Positions 19,601 to 29,789 of a stretch of DNA of 29,789 nt are shown here, in pieces. The notes under the pieces are model-generated. The model was given only the letters and a program-made list of their open reading frames with translations. It searched no databases and was not told the DNA's origin. The position numbers were made by a program, and so were the translations under genes. How positions within the stretch are numbered: position 1 is the stretch's first letter; every line of letters begins with the position of its first letter. The stretch covers positions 1-29,789 of the forward strand of contig JANBPT010000579.1 in the NCBI GenBank assembly GCA_027575765.1. Direction: 5' to 3'. Source of the DNA: Tieghemiomyces parasiticus. Its lineage: Eukaryota > Kickxellomycota > Dimargaritomycetes > Dimargaritales > Dimargaritaceae.

Positions 19601-21229
19601 CCCACCACCGCCGTCACGTACCCTGCTTCCTTCTCCACATCCTTCGTGACCCGCCCCAAACCTACGCGCAAGATCAGGTCCGGTAGCGTCACTCCGCAGC
19701 CACTCCACTCGACGGCGCTCCCGGCCTCCCAGACTCCGCCCACGGGGGGTCATGGGACCACCGCAGACCCGTCCGTCATGGCCTTCGTCACTGCCTCGTC
19801 CCTCGCGGACGAACACGTCCTGCTGCAGGTCCAGGTCACCCGCGACCTCGTACCCGTGGTGTTCGCTGCCCCGAAAATCACTGTGATTGAGGGTCTCCAA
19901 TTTGGCGTAGCCGCCATGACCGCCCAGCAGTTTGTCCGTCTAGGGGCCCAGAAATTGGGACTTTCCATGACGGGTGACGGCGGGCAAGGCCGGTCCCCGG
20001 CGGACCGCCTGGGTCAGGCCTGTTTAGACCCAGACGGGAATGCTGCCGCAAAGGATAATGGTAAGGATGGCGCCGGGATCGACCGACCCACGACGACCGA
20101 GAGCTGGTACCGTGCCCTCCACCACGCCTACCTGACCCTGGAAGAGGCTCTGGCGCTCTTACCCGTGGGCCTGGGTGTGTGTATCGAAGTCAAGTACCCA
20201 TGTTCGCCCTCGTCCGGCGACCTTCTACCTATTGCCGCGGCAACCTCGCAACTCATCACACCCATCGACAACACGGCCGCCCGGGACGGTACCGGCCGTG
20301 ACCCTCCCATGGGTCAGCGGCGTTCCGGAAGTCGCCGGGTTAGCTGTAGCTGGACTGACCTTCCGGACATTAACGATCTGGTGGACGCCATCCTCAAGGT
20401 TGTCTACCAACCACCCTCTGTTACCAACAATACGACGATGACGACGGCGGGACCGGCCAGTCGTAACATTCTCTTTACGTCGTTCCACCCAGATGTATGT
20501 ACGGCGCTTAACTGGAAACAACCCAATTTCCCCGTGTTTTTCGCCACCCACTGTGGGGCAGCCCCACTTTTCGCCACCGAGGCCGCTTCGTCGCTGTGCC
20601 CCCCTCCTCCGCCACCCACGAGGGCGGAGGCGGATAGGCTGCTGGAGGCGACGATTCCGTACGCCTCGCCGCGTAAGAAACCCAAGAGCGTGGCGACCAC
20701 GACGCCGGCCGGCAACGATGCCAAGGATACCGCCGCGATGGATTGGACCACTCCGGAAGCCGTGGACGACGGCGACTACGAAGGGCACCCTCTGCGGAAA
20801 ACGCCTGGGAAATCCCCCGACCCCACCATTACCACTGCCACCGGGCCAAGGCCATCGGTCGAGAATACCAGGGACGAAACTCACCCCGATGCCAACCGGT
20901 GTTTCCTCCCGATCGACGGTCTCTCGAATCCAGTCTCCATCAAGGAAGCGATCAAGTTTGCGCGTCGCAACCACCTCCTTGGCCTCCTCTGTAACGCGTA
21001 CCTCCCCGTCCAGGTACCTTCCCTTATCCGCACCATCAAATCGAGTGGACTCATCCTGGCGACGTTCGGCGCGCCTAATGATCGTCCGGAAAACCTGGCG
21101 CTCCAGAAGCATTACGGAGTGGATGCGATTCTGGTCCGAGGGGTTTTTCATTACCACGGGGGTGTCGGTGGTAGTGGCGGTGGAGCTGGTGGGATGGGGA
21201 TAACGTCGTCGGCTGCGCCAGGAATTTAA
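16625..21229 (+). CDS. PHO81: PHO81-type CDK inhibitor: SPX, ankyrin repeats, GDPD-like domain
   Basis: Exon 1 is only ATGAAG (16625-16630) and exon 2 is 16820-21229, giving 1471 residues. Splicing yields MKFGKYIQNHQLTEWSDHYMNYKALKKII, the canonical SPX start, so the ATG at 16871 is internal. The SPX domain (about 1-200) has the basic clusters KALKKII and ILKKWDKRSK that bind inositol pyrophosphates in this family. Ankyrin repeats (about 296-526) include GRTALHYASMHGHADLV and HPLHITARQGHPALCRLLIAYGADVN. A conserved Pho81 segment (about 605-713) starts PVRTYGHKYLDRKY. Long Ser/Thr/Gly/Pro linkers follow, then a GDPD-like domain (about 980-1460) with LLQVQVTRDLVPVVF, CIEVKYP, ILFTSFHPD and FFATHCGA. 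The HRG...EN catalytic motif is not visible, as in other Pho81 proteins. In yeast Pho81 inhibits the Pho80-Pho85 kinase under phosphate starvation. Confidence 0.93.
16631..16819 (+). other. Intron 1 of PHO81 (189 nt), after a 6-nt exon
   Basis: The donor GTAAGT follows ATGAAG directly. The acceptor CAG ends at 16819, in phase 0, before TTCGGCAAGTAT. A CTAAC word lies at about 16743. The protein fit (MK then FGKYIQ) makes the microexon nearly certain. Confidence 0.9.
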
Positions 21230-21343
21230 ACGTATACCCTCTCGTCCCCCTCCCACGCTTGTCGTGGTTCTTTTTGGATGGGGGGTCAGAGCCTTTAGGG
21301 GTTAGCCGGTGACTCTCGGGTCCCTAAACATCTGCGCATTCGA

Positions 21344-21374
21344 GTATATATATATGTGTGTGAGAGAGAGAGAG
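21344..21374. repeat. Compound microsatellite (TA)n(TG)n(GA)n
   Basis: Three adjacent dinucleotide tracts, TA then TG then GA, follow one another with almost no interruption downstream of PHO81. Confidence 0.8.
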
Positions 21375-23559
21375 CAAGAATGTGGTGCGCAGAAACTCTG
21401 GCAGCCACGCCCCCCCATGTAACCCTAACTTCTCTATGGCCCTGCTTTATCTTCTTTACGTTTTTCCTTTTTTTTTAGTTGATGTATTTCATTTTGGCTC
21501 TGCTTATGGCGACTCTCGCCTCCCTGTCACTGCCTTCATTACCCTGATCATTGTGTCTACTTTTGTATCCTCGACATTCTATAAATGGCATACCTCTCTA
21601 CACACCTGTTTCCTTACATATATTCTCGAATGAACAATATTTTTTCACCATCTCTAATTCACTTGACCCTTGCCAATCATTTTTTTGTTTTTGATATTGT
21701 TAAGCAGCTGCTGTCCTTCAGTAGTTACCCTGTACAGTTGCTTTAAACGGTTAAGCCTATAGTCAGGTATTTTATCTCGTCTGCTAGTCAGATACCGCCC
21801 ATCAGTCTGAGACTGCCAGTATTGGGCCCCTACTGTGCCAGGGACAAGGGAGGGGGGTGATTAACGTTGTATGTCAACCCTTTGACAGAATGGGTCATTT
21901 AGACACCGGAAATTATCAACAGAGTCGCTTCCGGCAGGTGGACCCATACTGGCATGTATTCCTACACTGGACGTAGATACCGCGGTCCGACATGTTTGGA
22001 TAAGAAGCCAACATACTCTATTTAGGGTAGGTGGATTTCCAGTGCCTTCTGAGGCATAGCAATCGGGATTAAAAAGGTGTACTCCGCCTTGATTTCCTTG
22101 CCATCCCTTCGTCACAGCAGTGTTAAATGTTCAGCGGTGTATCCCATATTCGTTACCCCTTCCCCTCACTTTTCCCAAGACCAAGTTATACATCGCTAAT
22201 GGCATTGGCAATCAAGGATGGATGCGGGGGATCGCAAAGGATATGATGTTCAAGGTCTGTCCATCAGATTCCACACCTGCCCACTTTGGTACGCATCAAA
22301 AATATACCAGGGTTATCATCCATCTCCTCCCCCCTACGTAACCGGCAAACAGCCGCCCGACGCACGTATTCACCATACTTGTATTACCGTTCATTTTACC
22401 GCAGCCCTTGTCCTCCGCATCACACTGTAACTTCATTATTATATCTTGGCAAACAGGGGTTCGTCGTCAAGTGGCGATTGTCGTAGTTCAAGTTTTTTTC
22501 AATGCAGGCGTTTATGGCCAATCCATGTTGGATTTATCCCGCTTTAGTAGATAGGATGAATAGTGATGTCCGTTTGGATCGGCTCTTCCTTGACACTTGT
22601 AACCACTCCCTGCCGACTGTACGCGCTCCGATCGTCTGCATTATTCACCATTCCTCCAGATATTTATAATTGGGACAAGTTAGTCCCTTTGCTTTAACGT
22701 ATACATTCCTACCCAACCACCCATGCTCATTTTCCTTTACCTAGCCTAGCCTCTCCGGAGGTAAGGCTGATCAGTTGAATTATCTGCAAGTCCAATCTGA
22801 TCGACCCATGGCGTCCGAACGAAGAAAAGGGAATGGATATACATACTGCCTCCCGCAGGCGAGCTGTCGAATATCTATTTTGGGTAGCAAAAGAGAAAGA
22901 GAGGAAAAGTAAGGGGCCGAGATAGGATCTCCACATAGTATTTAAATATACATGAGGTGTGATCGACCGGCAGGGCTGGAATTAGCACCCTATCCCAGCG
23001 TATGGCAGAGGCACACTACGGCGTCCATCTCTGCAGTCACGCGCTATCGTGCCTCTCTGTCAGCCATAATTGGCAGCGTGCATTATTGATCGTAGTATAT
23101 TGGTCTACCCTGTTTTGCTGGTGAACTATACTCCAATTTATTTCCGCCGGATCCTTCGTCGTCGTAGCGTACCGTTGGCGTATACACCTGATAGATCTAG
23201 GCGGGTGGGACTGGTAGTCTCACAAAGATTAAAAGGTAGGGCTGGCGCGATCAGCAGATTGCCAATGAGACGGATATTGCTTATAATTATTTTTGGTATG
23301 CTAGGGTCACCTCGGCTCGCCAGGGCAATGCGTCGGCCAGTAGCACTGCACCCGGGCGTCATTGTCAGCTCTCCCTTCTCTCTCCCTCTCCTCTTCCAGT
23401 CTGCACCCCATCGCCTTTGTTCCTACTGTTGGATGGTGCCGATCGGGCATGGCCGGCCTGCGCTCATTTTCGCCTACGCTCCCGCCCTTACCTACTACAC
23501 CCCGACTCCACTCTCCAAGTTGACCTCCCCCTCGTAGTCTGTCCGTTCAAGAATGGGTT

Positions 23560-23568
23560 TATATAAAG
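23560..23568 (+). promoter_or_regulatory. Candidate TATA box of the SOD-like gene
   Basis: TATATAAAG lies 258 nt before the ATG and is followed by pyrimidine-rich sequence. It fits the TATAWAAR consensus, but the distance implies a long leader. Confidence 0.35.
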
Positions 23569-23825
23569 TGAGTCGGCTATCCCTTTACCTGGCCCCCCTA
23601 CCTTCCATACCATCTCTTATTCGGAGTCCTGTACTATCTCACCTTCCGCTCCCACTCTACGTTCTATGCCCGACTCCTTATTTTCTATAATAATAGTCAC
23701 ATATAGCCTGTTCGACTAGTGGTCGCCTGTTTACTATTACCACCATCACCTTTCATCCCCCTTCCCTCTTTTAACGCCGTACACCCCATCTTCATAGCCC
23801 ACCCTGTTCTTTCACTTCTGCAAGC

Positions 23826-24341
23826 ATGCTGCCCAAAATTATTCTTGCTGCTCTCGCCGCCGTTGCTGGCACCCAAATCGTCTCCGCACATTGGATATCC
23901 GAGGCCAAGATGTCCTGTCCGAGCGGAAAGGAAGGTACCTTTAAGTTCGATGACCCTCACCATGGCTACGTTGAAGTTACCATCACTTTCAAGAATCTGA
24001 TTCCGGGCGCCCAATATAACTATTTCATTGACCAACACTCCGTGGGTGCCATTAAGGACTGTACCAAGTCCGGCGGCCTGTTCGATCCCAAGGGCGTGTT
24101 CAGCAACCCTGATACCTATTCGTGCAAAGCCGACAAGATTAAGACCTGTGCGGTCGGCGACCTGACCGGTCGTGGTGGCGTCCTGGTTGGTACCAACGAC
24201 CCCAGCCGGGTCACGACGCTCGTCTGGAAGGATAGGGGTATCGTACTCCGTGGTACTAACAGTGTCAACGGCAAGAGCGTCGTCCTGTATGATAACAACG
24301 AGAATCTCATCCTGTGCTCCGATATCGTTAGAGTGCAGTAG
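23826..24341 (+). CDS. Secreted Cu/Zn superoxide-dismutase-fold protein lacking copper ligands
   Basis: This is a single exon of 171 residues. Residues 1-21 form a signal peptide (K4, then a hydrophobic stretch, ending VSA before H22). The rest follows the order of secreted Cu-only/CuZn SODs: a beta strand with VEVTITFKNLIPGAQYNYFID, a Cys-containing loop (C79, then GGLFDPKG), CKAD...CAVGDLTGRGGVLVG (C100, C108, G111-D112-L113), and a final KSVVLYDNNENLILCSD. The histidines that bind copper are absent. The FHIH position reads YFID (66-69), the second ligand site reads GGLFD (83-87) and VIH reads VLY (153-155). Five cysteines remain (31, 79, 100, 108, 164), probably for disulfides. Dismutase activity is therefore not expected. 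A structural or binding role at the cell surface is an inference. An unrelated beta-sandwich secreted protein is the alternative. Confidence 0.7.
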   Translation: MLPKIILAALAAVAGTQIVSAHWISEAKMSCPSGKEGTFKFDDPHHGYVEVTITFKNLIPGAQYNYFIDQHSVGAIKDCTKSGGLFDPKGVFSNPDTYSCKADKIKTCAVGDLTGRGGVLVGTNDPSRVTTLVWKDRGIVLRGTNSVNGKSVVLYDNNENLILCSDIVRVQ

Positions 24342-24548
24342 AATAGTGATGATATCCGCGGATCACTTTTGCCATGGGGAACGACGGGCTGCACTCTCCC
24401 TTTCGATTGGCGATTACCGCTCAGCCCTCGCTGCCATCCCCCGTGCTTCATGGTCATGCCCCTCCCTCGCCCCCCCACTAGGATATTGATTATCCCTCAC
24501 CTACCTTTTCACGCTAACCCAGCTTACGCATACATTTTTCTAGAAAGT

Positions 24549-24554
24549 AATAAA
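24549..24554 (+). terminator. Candidate polyadenylation signal of the SOD-like gene
   Basis: AATAAA lies about 208 nt after the stop codon at 24339-24341, in a locally AT-rich stretch. Confidence 0.4.
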
Positions 24555-24689
24555 TTAAACCTTTAATGAAGGATTCCGGCGACGTAACAATAGGGTGCCG
24601 GTTTTAGCGGTAGCGTAGAGGCCGACGGGGGTACGCTTTACATTGTCTCTAGTATTAGGGACATCGTCGGCTGTTCTTGTGGTCATCCT

Positions 24690-24735
24690 CCTGAGAGAGA
24701 GACAGCATGGCAGAGAGCGAGAGAGGTAGAGATCG
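24690..24735. repeat. GA-rich simple sequence
   Basis: Imperfect GAGA runs (GAGAGAGAGACAG and GAGAGCGAGAGAGG) occur on the plus strand. Confidence 0.6.
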
Positions 24736-26833
24736 AGGTGAGGGTTCCGCAAGGACGTAACGGAAAAGAAATTCGGGGTCGGGTGACCGACTGCCTTGCA
24801 CATGTCAAGTCAAGGTGGAGAATAGTGGACCAGTGCTAAGTATGCGCAAGACCCGTATGTGACACCAGGCTGTTGGGCTGAAGGAGCCACTGTTGCTACC
24901 AGATGTGGTTGATGCCGTGCCATTGGGGCTCCTATATTCGCGAGTAAGCCTTGGCTAAGTCCTAACCTTGGTTGAAGTCCGCCGTGCGCATTGGATATAC
25001 CGACTCTGGTATCTACAACTGCACACAATGCCGATACAACCCGGCCGGGCTGAAGTGGCGCATCCCGCTGCTGCGTCAACTTAATACACAACTTCAATTT
25101 CACCAACTATCTTGAGTAGCGGAGTAGTCGGGGGACGGATCGGAACAAGGGTAACGGTTTGTGTCAGCGACCAAGATGCGTGATGTAGACAAAAGACGCT
25201 GAAATGTCACAATGATTACCCGTATCTGTTACAGCCCATGTAGGCATACGCCGCTGGCCTCTTGTTCGGCCGCCTCCCTGACAATCGTATCTGGCCAGCG
25301 TTACTGCATGCCGTTACCCTCTTCCTTTAGGCCGAGAAGGGTCTCCCGAAACTCCTCCCCAAACGAAATTGGGGCTTGGGAACGCTTGGTCTTCGCGGGT
25401 TGTACCGGGGGTGGAAGGTCCCACCAAGTCCACTTTTTTTACATGGTACCGGTTAAGGCTATATAGTACAAAACATGTCGCACAGTACTACATACTAGGC
25501 CAGCCCTACATTAGAAGGTAGGCGGTGGCTGCATCCGAAACCGCCCTTTTTCTGTCCTGCCGGGGTATTTGTAAAGTGGAGGGGAATCGCCACCTTCCCT
25601 CCCGCCTCAATCCACCCGGCTGTGCATCGCGCCGGCGTCAAAGAAGCAGAAACGCGCCACTCCTTTTTCGCCCCAACCATCGCCAAGTTTCCCCTGGTTA
25701 GCTTCGTGCCAGTTATCTGCCCATCACCTGCGACGTGGCGTGAAATTTACAATGGAGTGATACACAGTACTCTACTGCCATACCAGAGATCCTGTCGCTC
25801 TATAACGCGAGGGCCTCCGTATCGGTACAGAACAGTTGCGGGCCATATACCCATGTGAGCCCATGTTCCATTGGGAGGTTGGAATGGTAGGGGAAGGGGT
25901 TCCTTTGGACCGATTCCTTCCTAAACCCCAGATGCTGGGGCTTGGGTGCCTATCAGGGCTGCTTCACCCCCCTCCTTCCCGATCTCCCGGACTATATATA
26001 AAGTGCACCCAACAGACCGCTACCGTAGGACCTACACTTCACCCCAATTTGCCGCCTGCATCCTCTACCACTTTAGAGGCTAGGGCACGTACCTGTTTGA
26101 TTTTCGTCACTGTCTTCCCTCCCCTGGCATTCTTGACAAGCTCCCAAACCTTCGGGACCCTATTCCTGAAACAGCATCACCCCGTGTCATTCTTACCCCT
26201 TGGCCCTTATCGGCCCCGGGATCGGCTATCTGAAACCCTATCGCCGCTACGCCAAACAATCCACTAAAGCTGACTTCCGGGTCCTGCGCAACTGCTCTTG
26301 CCAACCGCAGCTCGGCCCTCATTCCGCCCGACGCCCTCTGCATTCACCAACGCATTCCTTCTCCAACACCTACCACCGGCACGTGTGGTTCCTTCCCCCC
26401 AACAGCCAATTGCTACTCGCATTAGACCCTGGTAGAGGTAAATAACCGCAATTCCGCCTGCCATGGTGAATGAGCCACCGGTCTAAAGGGAAAAACCATT
26501 GAGCAGAGCAACTGGCCCTCGTGAGCGGCGGGCACTGGCGTCTAAGAGAGCCTTGTGGGCTTTAGGGAAGGCATCCCCAACCCCCCGCCCTTTACCAAGC
26601 CGCACTTTGGCCGTGGGTCCTCCCACAAGTAAGGATTACGGCCCTGTGCCCCTCACACAACCTGGGGATAACCAAGTAGGGGATCCTCACTGGCTGCCGT
26701 AACCAACAGCACCCTGAGGATTTGTGATCGTCGCCTAACTATTTATTTACTTTTATCCTACCTCTTGCCCTTCACTCTGCCTGTCTCCACGTCCATTCGC
26801 CAGCCTGCGATTTACCGTCCTGCTATTAGAACA

Positions 26834-28741
26834 ATGCCGCCCGTGGTCTCCCATACCCACCATACCCAGTCCTTCTCAACGTCGAACGCTGGGCTGCGGC
26901 CCTGGCTGGTCCTAAAATTTGGCGGCACCAGCGTCGGCAAGTTTTTAAACGCCATCACCGAGACCATCCTACCGGCCGCTCTCTGCACCAACCGCATCAT
27001 TGTGGTGTGCTCGGCCCTCAGCAGCGACACCAAGTCGCAGGGCACCACGGCCAGGTAGGTAAAAGGGAGACGGGAATCTACGGCCGGCCTAGCTCATGAG
27101 CAATGATAGTCTCATTCCATTTGCTACGACATACAGGTATCAGTAAGGGGCGAGGGGGCAAACGTCCACCCAATATTCCTTGGTATGACGTCGACGCCCA
27201 CTGCAGAGTATGTGCGTCCACTGGGGGCCCCAAGCTTACCCTGCGTGTTTTCATATCACCTCCTCACCTCCCCCCTCGTATTCGGTAGATTGCTGCGCGC
27301 CGCCGAGTGCGTGCTGAGCAACCAATGTAAGGACCACATGCGTATCATCGACGAGATACTACACGACCACTTGGTTATGGCCGAGCAGCATATCCAGGAC
27401 CCTGAACTGCTAAGCGAGCTCAAGACGGACCTGACCAAAGAATGCCGCCGCCTCAAGGTATTCCTCGATGCGGCTGAAGTCATTGACGAGGTCTCCCCGC
27501 GGTCCAAGGACATAATCATTGGGGCGGGCGAAAAGCTGGCCTGTCTGATCGTTACCGCCAGCCTTCGGCAACGTCGTGTTAACACCCAGTGCGTGAGCTT
27601 GGAAAGGCTGGTCCAGCGTCCCTTTGACACCCAGCAGATTGGGCAGGACTTTTACGATTATTTAGCCCACGCTATGGCCGGCACGGTTCGTGACTGTGGC
27701 GACCAGGTACCCGTGGTCACCGGATTCTTCGGCCCTGTCCCTGGAAGTATCCTCGACACCGTCGGCCGGGGCTACACTGACTTAACTGCGGCCCTACTAG
27801 CAGTTGGGGTAGGCGCCCACGAATTGCAGGTGTGGAAGGAGGTGGACGGTATCTTTACGGCTGACCCGCGTAAGGTACCTGCAGCCCGCCTACTCAAGAT
27901 GATCACCCCCGAGGAGGCTGCCGAACTGACTTACTACGGTTCCGAGGTCATCCACCCCTTCACCATGGAGCAGGTCATCCGTGCCCACATTCCTATCCGC
28001 ATTAAGAATGTGCAGAACCCGGAGGGCTGTGGTACCGTCATCTATCCGGACCTCCCGGGAAGCAGTAGTCACAGCACCAGCCGTACCTCCATCGCCTCTT
28101 CCGTATCGCCCCCGGCCTCCGCCCTACATTCCCCCCGATTTCTTCTGGAGAACGGTTACCGTCTCGACCTTACCCGGCGACACCCCACAGCCGTTACCAT
28201 CAAAGACCATGTTGTGGTGCTCAACGTGCACTCCAACCGCAAATCCGTCTCCCATGGTTTCTTTGCTCACATTTTCTCCACTCTCGACCGCTACGGTATC
28301 GTCGTCGATTTAATTTCCACCAGCGAGGTGCACGTCTCGATGGCCCTTGGTGCCAACGCTGCCAAGGCCAACCTTGATCAGGCGGTCGCCGAACTCAATC
28401 ACCTTGGTACGGTCGACATTATGCGTGATATGGCCATCCTGAGTCTTGTCGGCCGCCAAATGAACAACATGGTGGGTGTCGCCGGCCGTATGTTTCAGAC
28501 CCTAGCCGCTGCCCACGTCAATATTGAAATGATCTCCCAGGGATCCTCCGAAATCAACATCTCGTGTGTTATTCATAACTCGAAGGCCATCACCGCCCTA
28601 CGCGCTATACATGTCAGTTTACTGGCCTGTAACCGAGTGTCTCTGGTTGACGATGAAGACGACGGAGAAGGAGGGATGTTCGACGTGACTACGAAGGTGG
28701 CGGCAGTACGTGTCGAAACGCCCGCACCCTTGACCCTCTAA
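26834..28741 (+). CDS. HOM3: Aspartokinase (aspartate kinase)
   Basis: Exons 26834-27054 and 27289-28741 encode 557 residues, the normal length for a fungal aspartokinase. The intron splits an Arg codon and rejoins GTTAR to LLRAAECVL. The first ATG, before PPVVSHTHH, has A at -3. The open frame upstream begins only with TTG. The catalytic domain starts with LVLKFGGTSVGK (25-36), with SALSS, VTGFFG, GRGYTDLTAALLA, EVDGIFTADPRKVP, and the C-terminal YYGSEVIHPFTMEQ and IPIRIKNVQNPEGCGT. Two ACT regulatory domains follow (VVLNVHSNRKSVSHGFFAHIF, and ILSLVGRQMNNMVGVAGRMF with SSEINISCVI). The enzyme phosphorylates aspartate with ATP, the first step to threonine, methionine and (in some fungi) lysine. 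In fungi the ACT domains usually mediate threonine feedback. It is probably cytosolic. Confidence 0.95.
27055..27288 (+). other. Intron of aspartokinase (234 nt)
   Basis: The donor GTAGGT starts at 27055 and the acceptor TAG ends at 27288, in phase 2. Reading through the donor gives an immediate TAG stop. The open frame also runs into the intron from the 3' side, so a naive start at 27185 is wrong. Confidence 0.88.
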
Positions 28742-29789
28742 TGACGCCAAATTTCAGGCTAATCCCCATTGTACCCGATTACACCACCCGTCCACGTGCA
28801 TAGGTGCATGGCATCTATAATCCTGTAGGGAGTATGATTAAAAACGTCGCGCCGTGTATAACCAGTGCCGTCCACGCCAAACAGCCGTCGAATGGCTCTA
28901 ATGGGAAATACTGCGATGAAACCTTGGAGTGCGGGAGCAGTAATTAGTGCATCGTTTGTCATGCGCGTAACTTTTGTTATCTAACGAACAATCGTTCTCT
29001 TTTTGACTAATCCCCAGCCTCGAGATCACCTTATGGAGATCGCCACCGGTGGAGCTCGACAATTTATAAATGGGAAAAGAGTTAAGCGGTGGACTGCGTT
29101 GTAACGGTGATCTGGCTTGTAAGTCGCCATTGGCTATTCATAAGGTCGACCTATTGGCTCGGTAAAAAGGAATAGAGTCCTTCATGTGCGTGGCGCATAT
29201 ATTCGATAGTCACACATCTGGTGAATAACAGAATCGATTGGGGCTTGAGCGATGGCCAGAGTCCACGGAAATTGGGGACGGGAAATCCTAGCTGCTTATG
29301 AATACGACGACTGGGGGGAATCACATAGTTGCCAAAGTACCACTGACTATCGTGGCAAATAGGTTATTCACACCGCTTTTCCTGTACTTCCTTCCTTTAC
29401 TTCCTACACTACTCACGCCAACTTGGCAGTCACCAGCGGGTGTGTATGATAACCCTGTCACGCCAACTGTACATCATCTTCCTTTATAGATTGCAACTCT
29501 TCCTATTAGTGCTGCCATGACATGTAGTAGAGAAGGGGCCTCCAGCCGTTGGATAGTGTTGAGCGTCAACCCGATGGTCCGACAGGTATGGCGATCAGGC
29601 ACCGCCTACAGAGGGATGGTAATATGGTACTAGCCCACCAAAGGTCTGGGCTAGATATGTGGAAGGCCATGTAACCAGTTATCTCTCTTTACGATCCACT
29701 TGATCACCCCCATCAGGTCCATCCTTTTTCACTCGAATCCCCACCTGCCCTCCCCCCTCCCCTCCGTTTAGGCGTGGGCATCTTCGCCA
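28742..29789. other. Intergenic region, no gene recognised
   Basis: This is the 3' flank of aspartokinase and the window end. A 63-codon ATG frame at 29298-29489 shows no family features. The final 60 bases are strongly pyrimidine-rich on the plus strand, as seen upstream of the rightward genes here, so a plus-strand gene may begin just beyond the window. Confidence 0.45.

Larger units (their letters stand above)
21230..23825. other. Long intergenic region
   Basis: This 2.6 kb separates PHO81 from the SOD-like gene. It contains a compound microsatellite at 21344-21374. A 65-codon ATG frame at 21436-21633 is rich in hydrophobic residues but lies in T-rich DNA close to the PHO81 stop and is probably 3' untranslated sequence. 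Other frames start at GTG or TTG. The right end carries a TATATAAA word and pyrimidine-rich DNA before the SOD-like start. No tRNA or mobile element was recognised. Confidence 0.5.
24342..26833. other. Long intergenic region upstream of aspartokinase
   Basis: This 2.5 kb lies between the SOD-like gene and aspartokinase. The left part contains a candidate polyA signal (24549-24554) and a GA-rich stretch (24690-24735). An isolated TATATAAA sits at 25995-26002 without an assignable gene, and a CACGTG at 26380-26385. The open frames of 80-140 codons begin with TTG or resemble nothing. I see no tRNA. Confidence 0.5.

Noticed and set aside
21436..21633. 65-codon hydrophobic frame after PHO81
   Set aside because: The hydrophobicity follows from T-rich DNA, it lies about 200 nt after the PHO81 stop in likely 3' untranslated sequence, and it has no recognisable relatives.
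23070..23537. 155-codon frame upstream of the SOD-like gene
   Set aside because: It begins with TTG, has no family resemblance and lies in the presumed promoter region.
1..29789. CRISPR arrays, transposons, prophage or a multi-gene secondary-metabolite or defence cluster
   Set aside because: I found no regularly spaced direct repeats, no transposase or reverse transcriptase motifs, and no core biosynthetic enzymes. The genes are ordinary dispersed eukaryotic loci.

Overview
This is a nuclear contig from a fungus, most likely an early-diverging, zygomycete-grade lineage. I lean to Zoopagomycota/Kickxellomycotina, but that is an inference from protein divergence and not a proven placement. The eukaryotic evidence is direct. 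Six GT..AG introns of 141-255 nt with near-consensus donors (GTAAGT, GTACGT, GTAGGT) restore conserved protein domains when removed. Several gene products are typical of fungi: a PHO81 SPX-ankyrin-GDPD protein, a YPD1 phosphorelay protein, an App1 phosphatidate phosphatase and a fungal-type aspartokinase.

Layout, left to right: (1) APP1-like phosphatidate phosphatase, minus strand, 2 exons, 1048-3465. (2) A remarkable HIBCH/crotonase-fold protein, minus strand, 3 exons, 4888-7913. It has lost the enoyl-CoA hydratase/hydrolase catalytic residues, carries a duplicated N-terminal domain I cannot name, and ends in a 51-residue tandem repeat with Cys-Pro motifs. (3) An FCP1/NIF-type HAD phosphatase-like protein, plus strand, 2 exons, 9382-10707. 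(4) A decayed protein-kinase-like pseudogene, plus strand, about 12116-13010. (5) YPD1-type histidine phosphotransfer protein, minus strand, 13818-14342. (6) PHO81, plus strand, 16625-21229, whose first exon is only 6 nt. (7) A small secreted Cu/Zn-SOD-fold protein lacking the copper-binding histidines, plus strand, 23826-24341. (8) Aspartokinase (HOM3 type), plus strand, 2 exons, 26834-28741. Long intergenic stretches, several over 1 kb, hold only microsatellites and weak promoter or polyA-like words.

There is no operon logic here. Functionally, the genes touch phosphate signalling (PHO81), osmotic/oxidative two-component phosphorelay (YPD1), membrane lipid turnover at actin patches (APP1) and aspartate-family amino-acid synthesis (HOM3). 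The most unusual theme is that four products look like degenerate enzymes: the crotonase-fold protein, the SOD-like protein, the GDPD domain of PHO81, and an FCP1-like protein with DxN in place of DxD. The three-exon crotonase-fold gene with its Cys-Pro repeat tail is the best candidate for something undescribed.

Exon coordinates were derived by hand from splice consensus and protein-family continuity. No alignment or database search was run.
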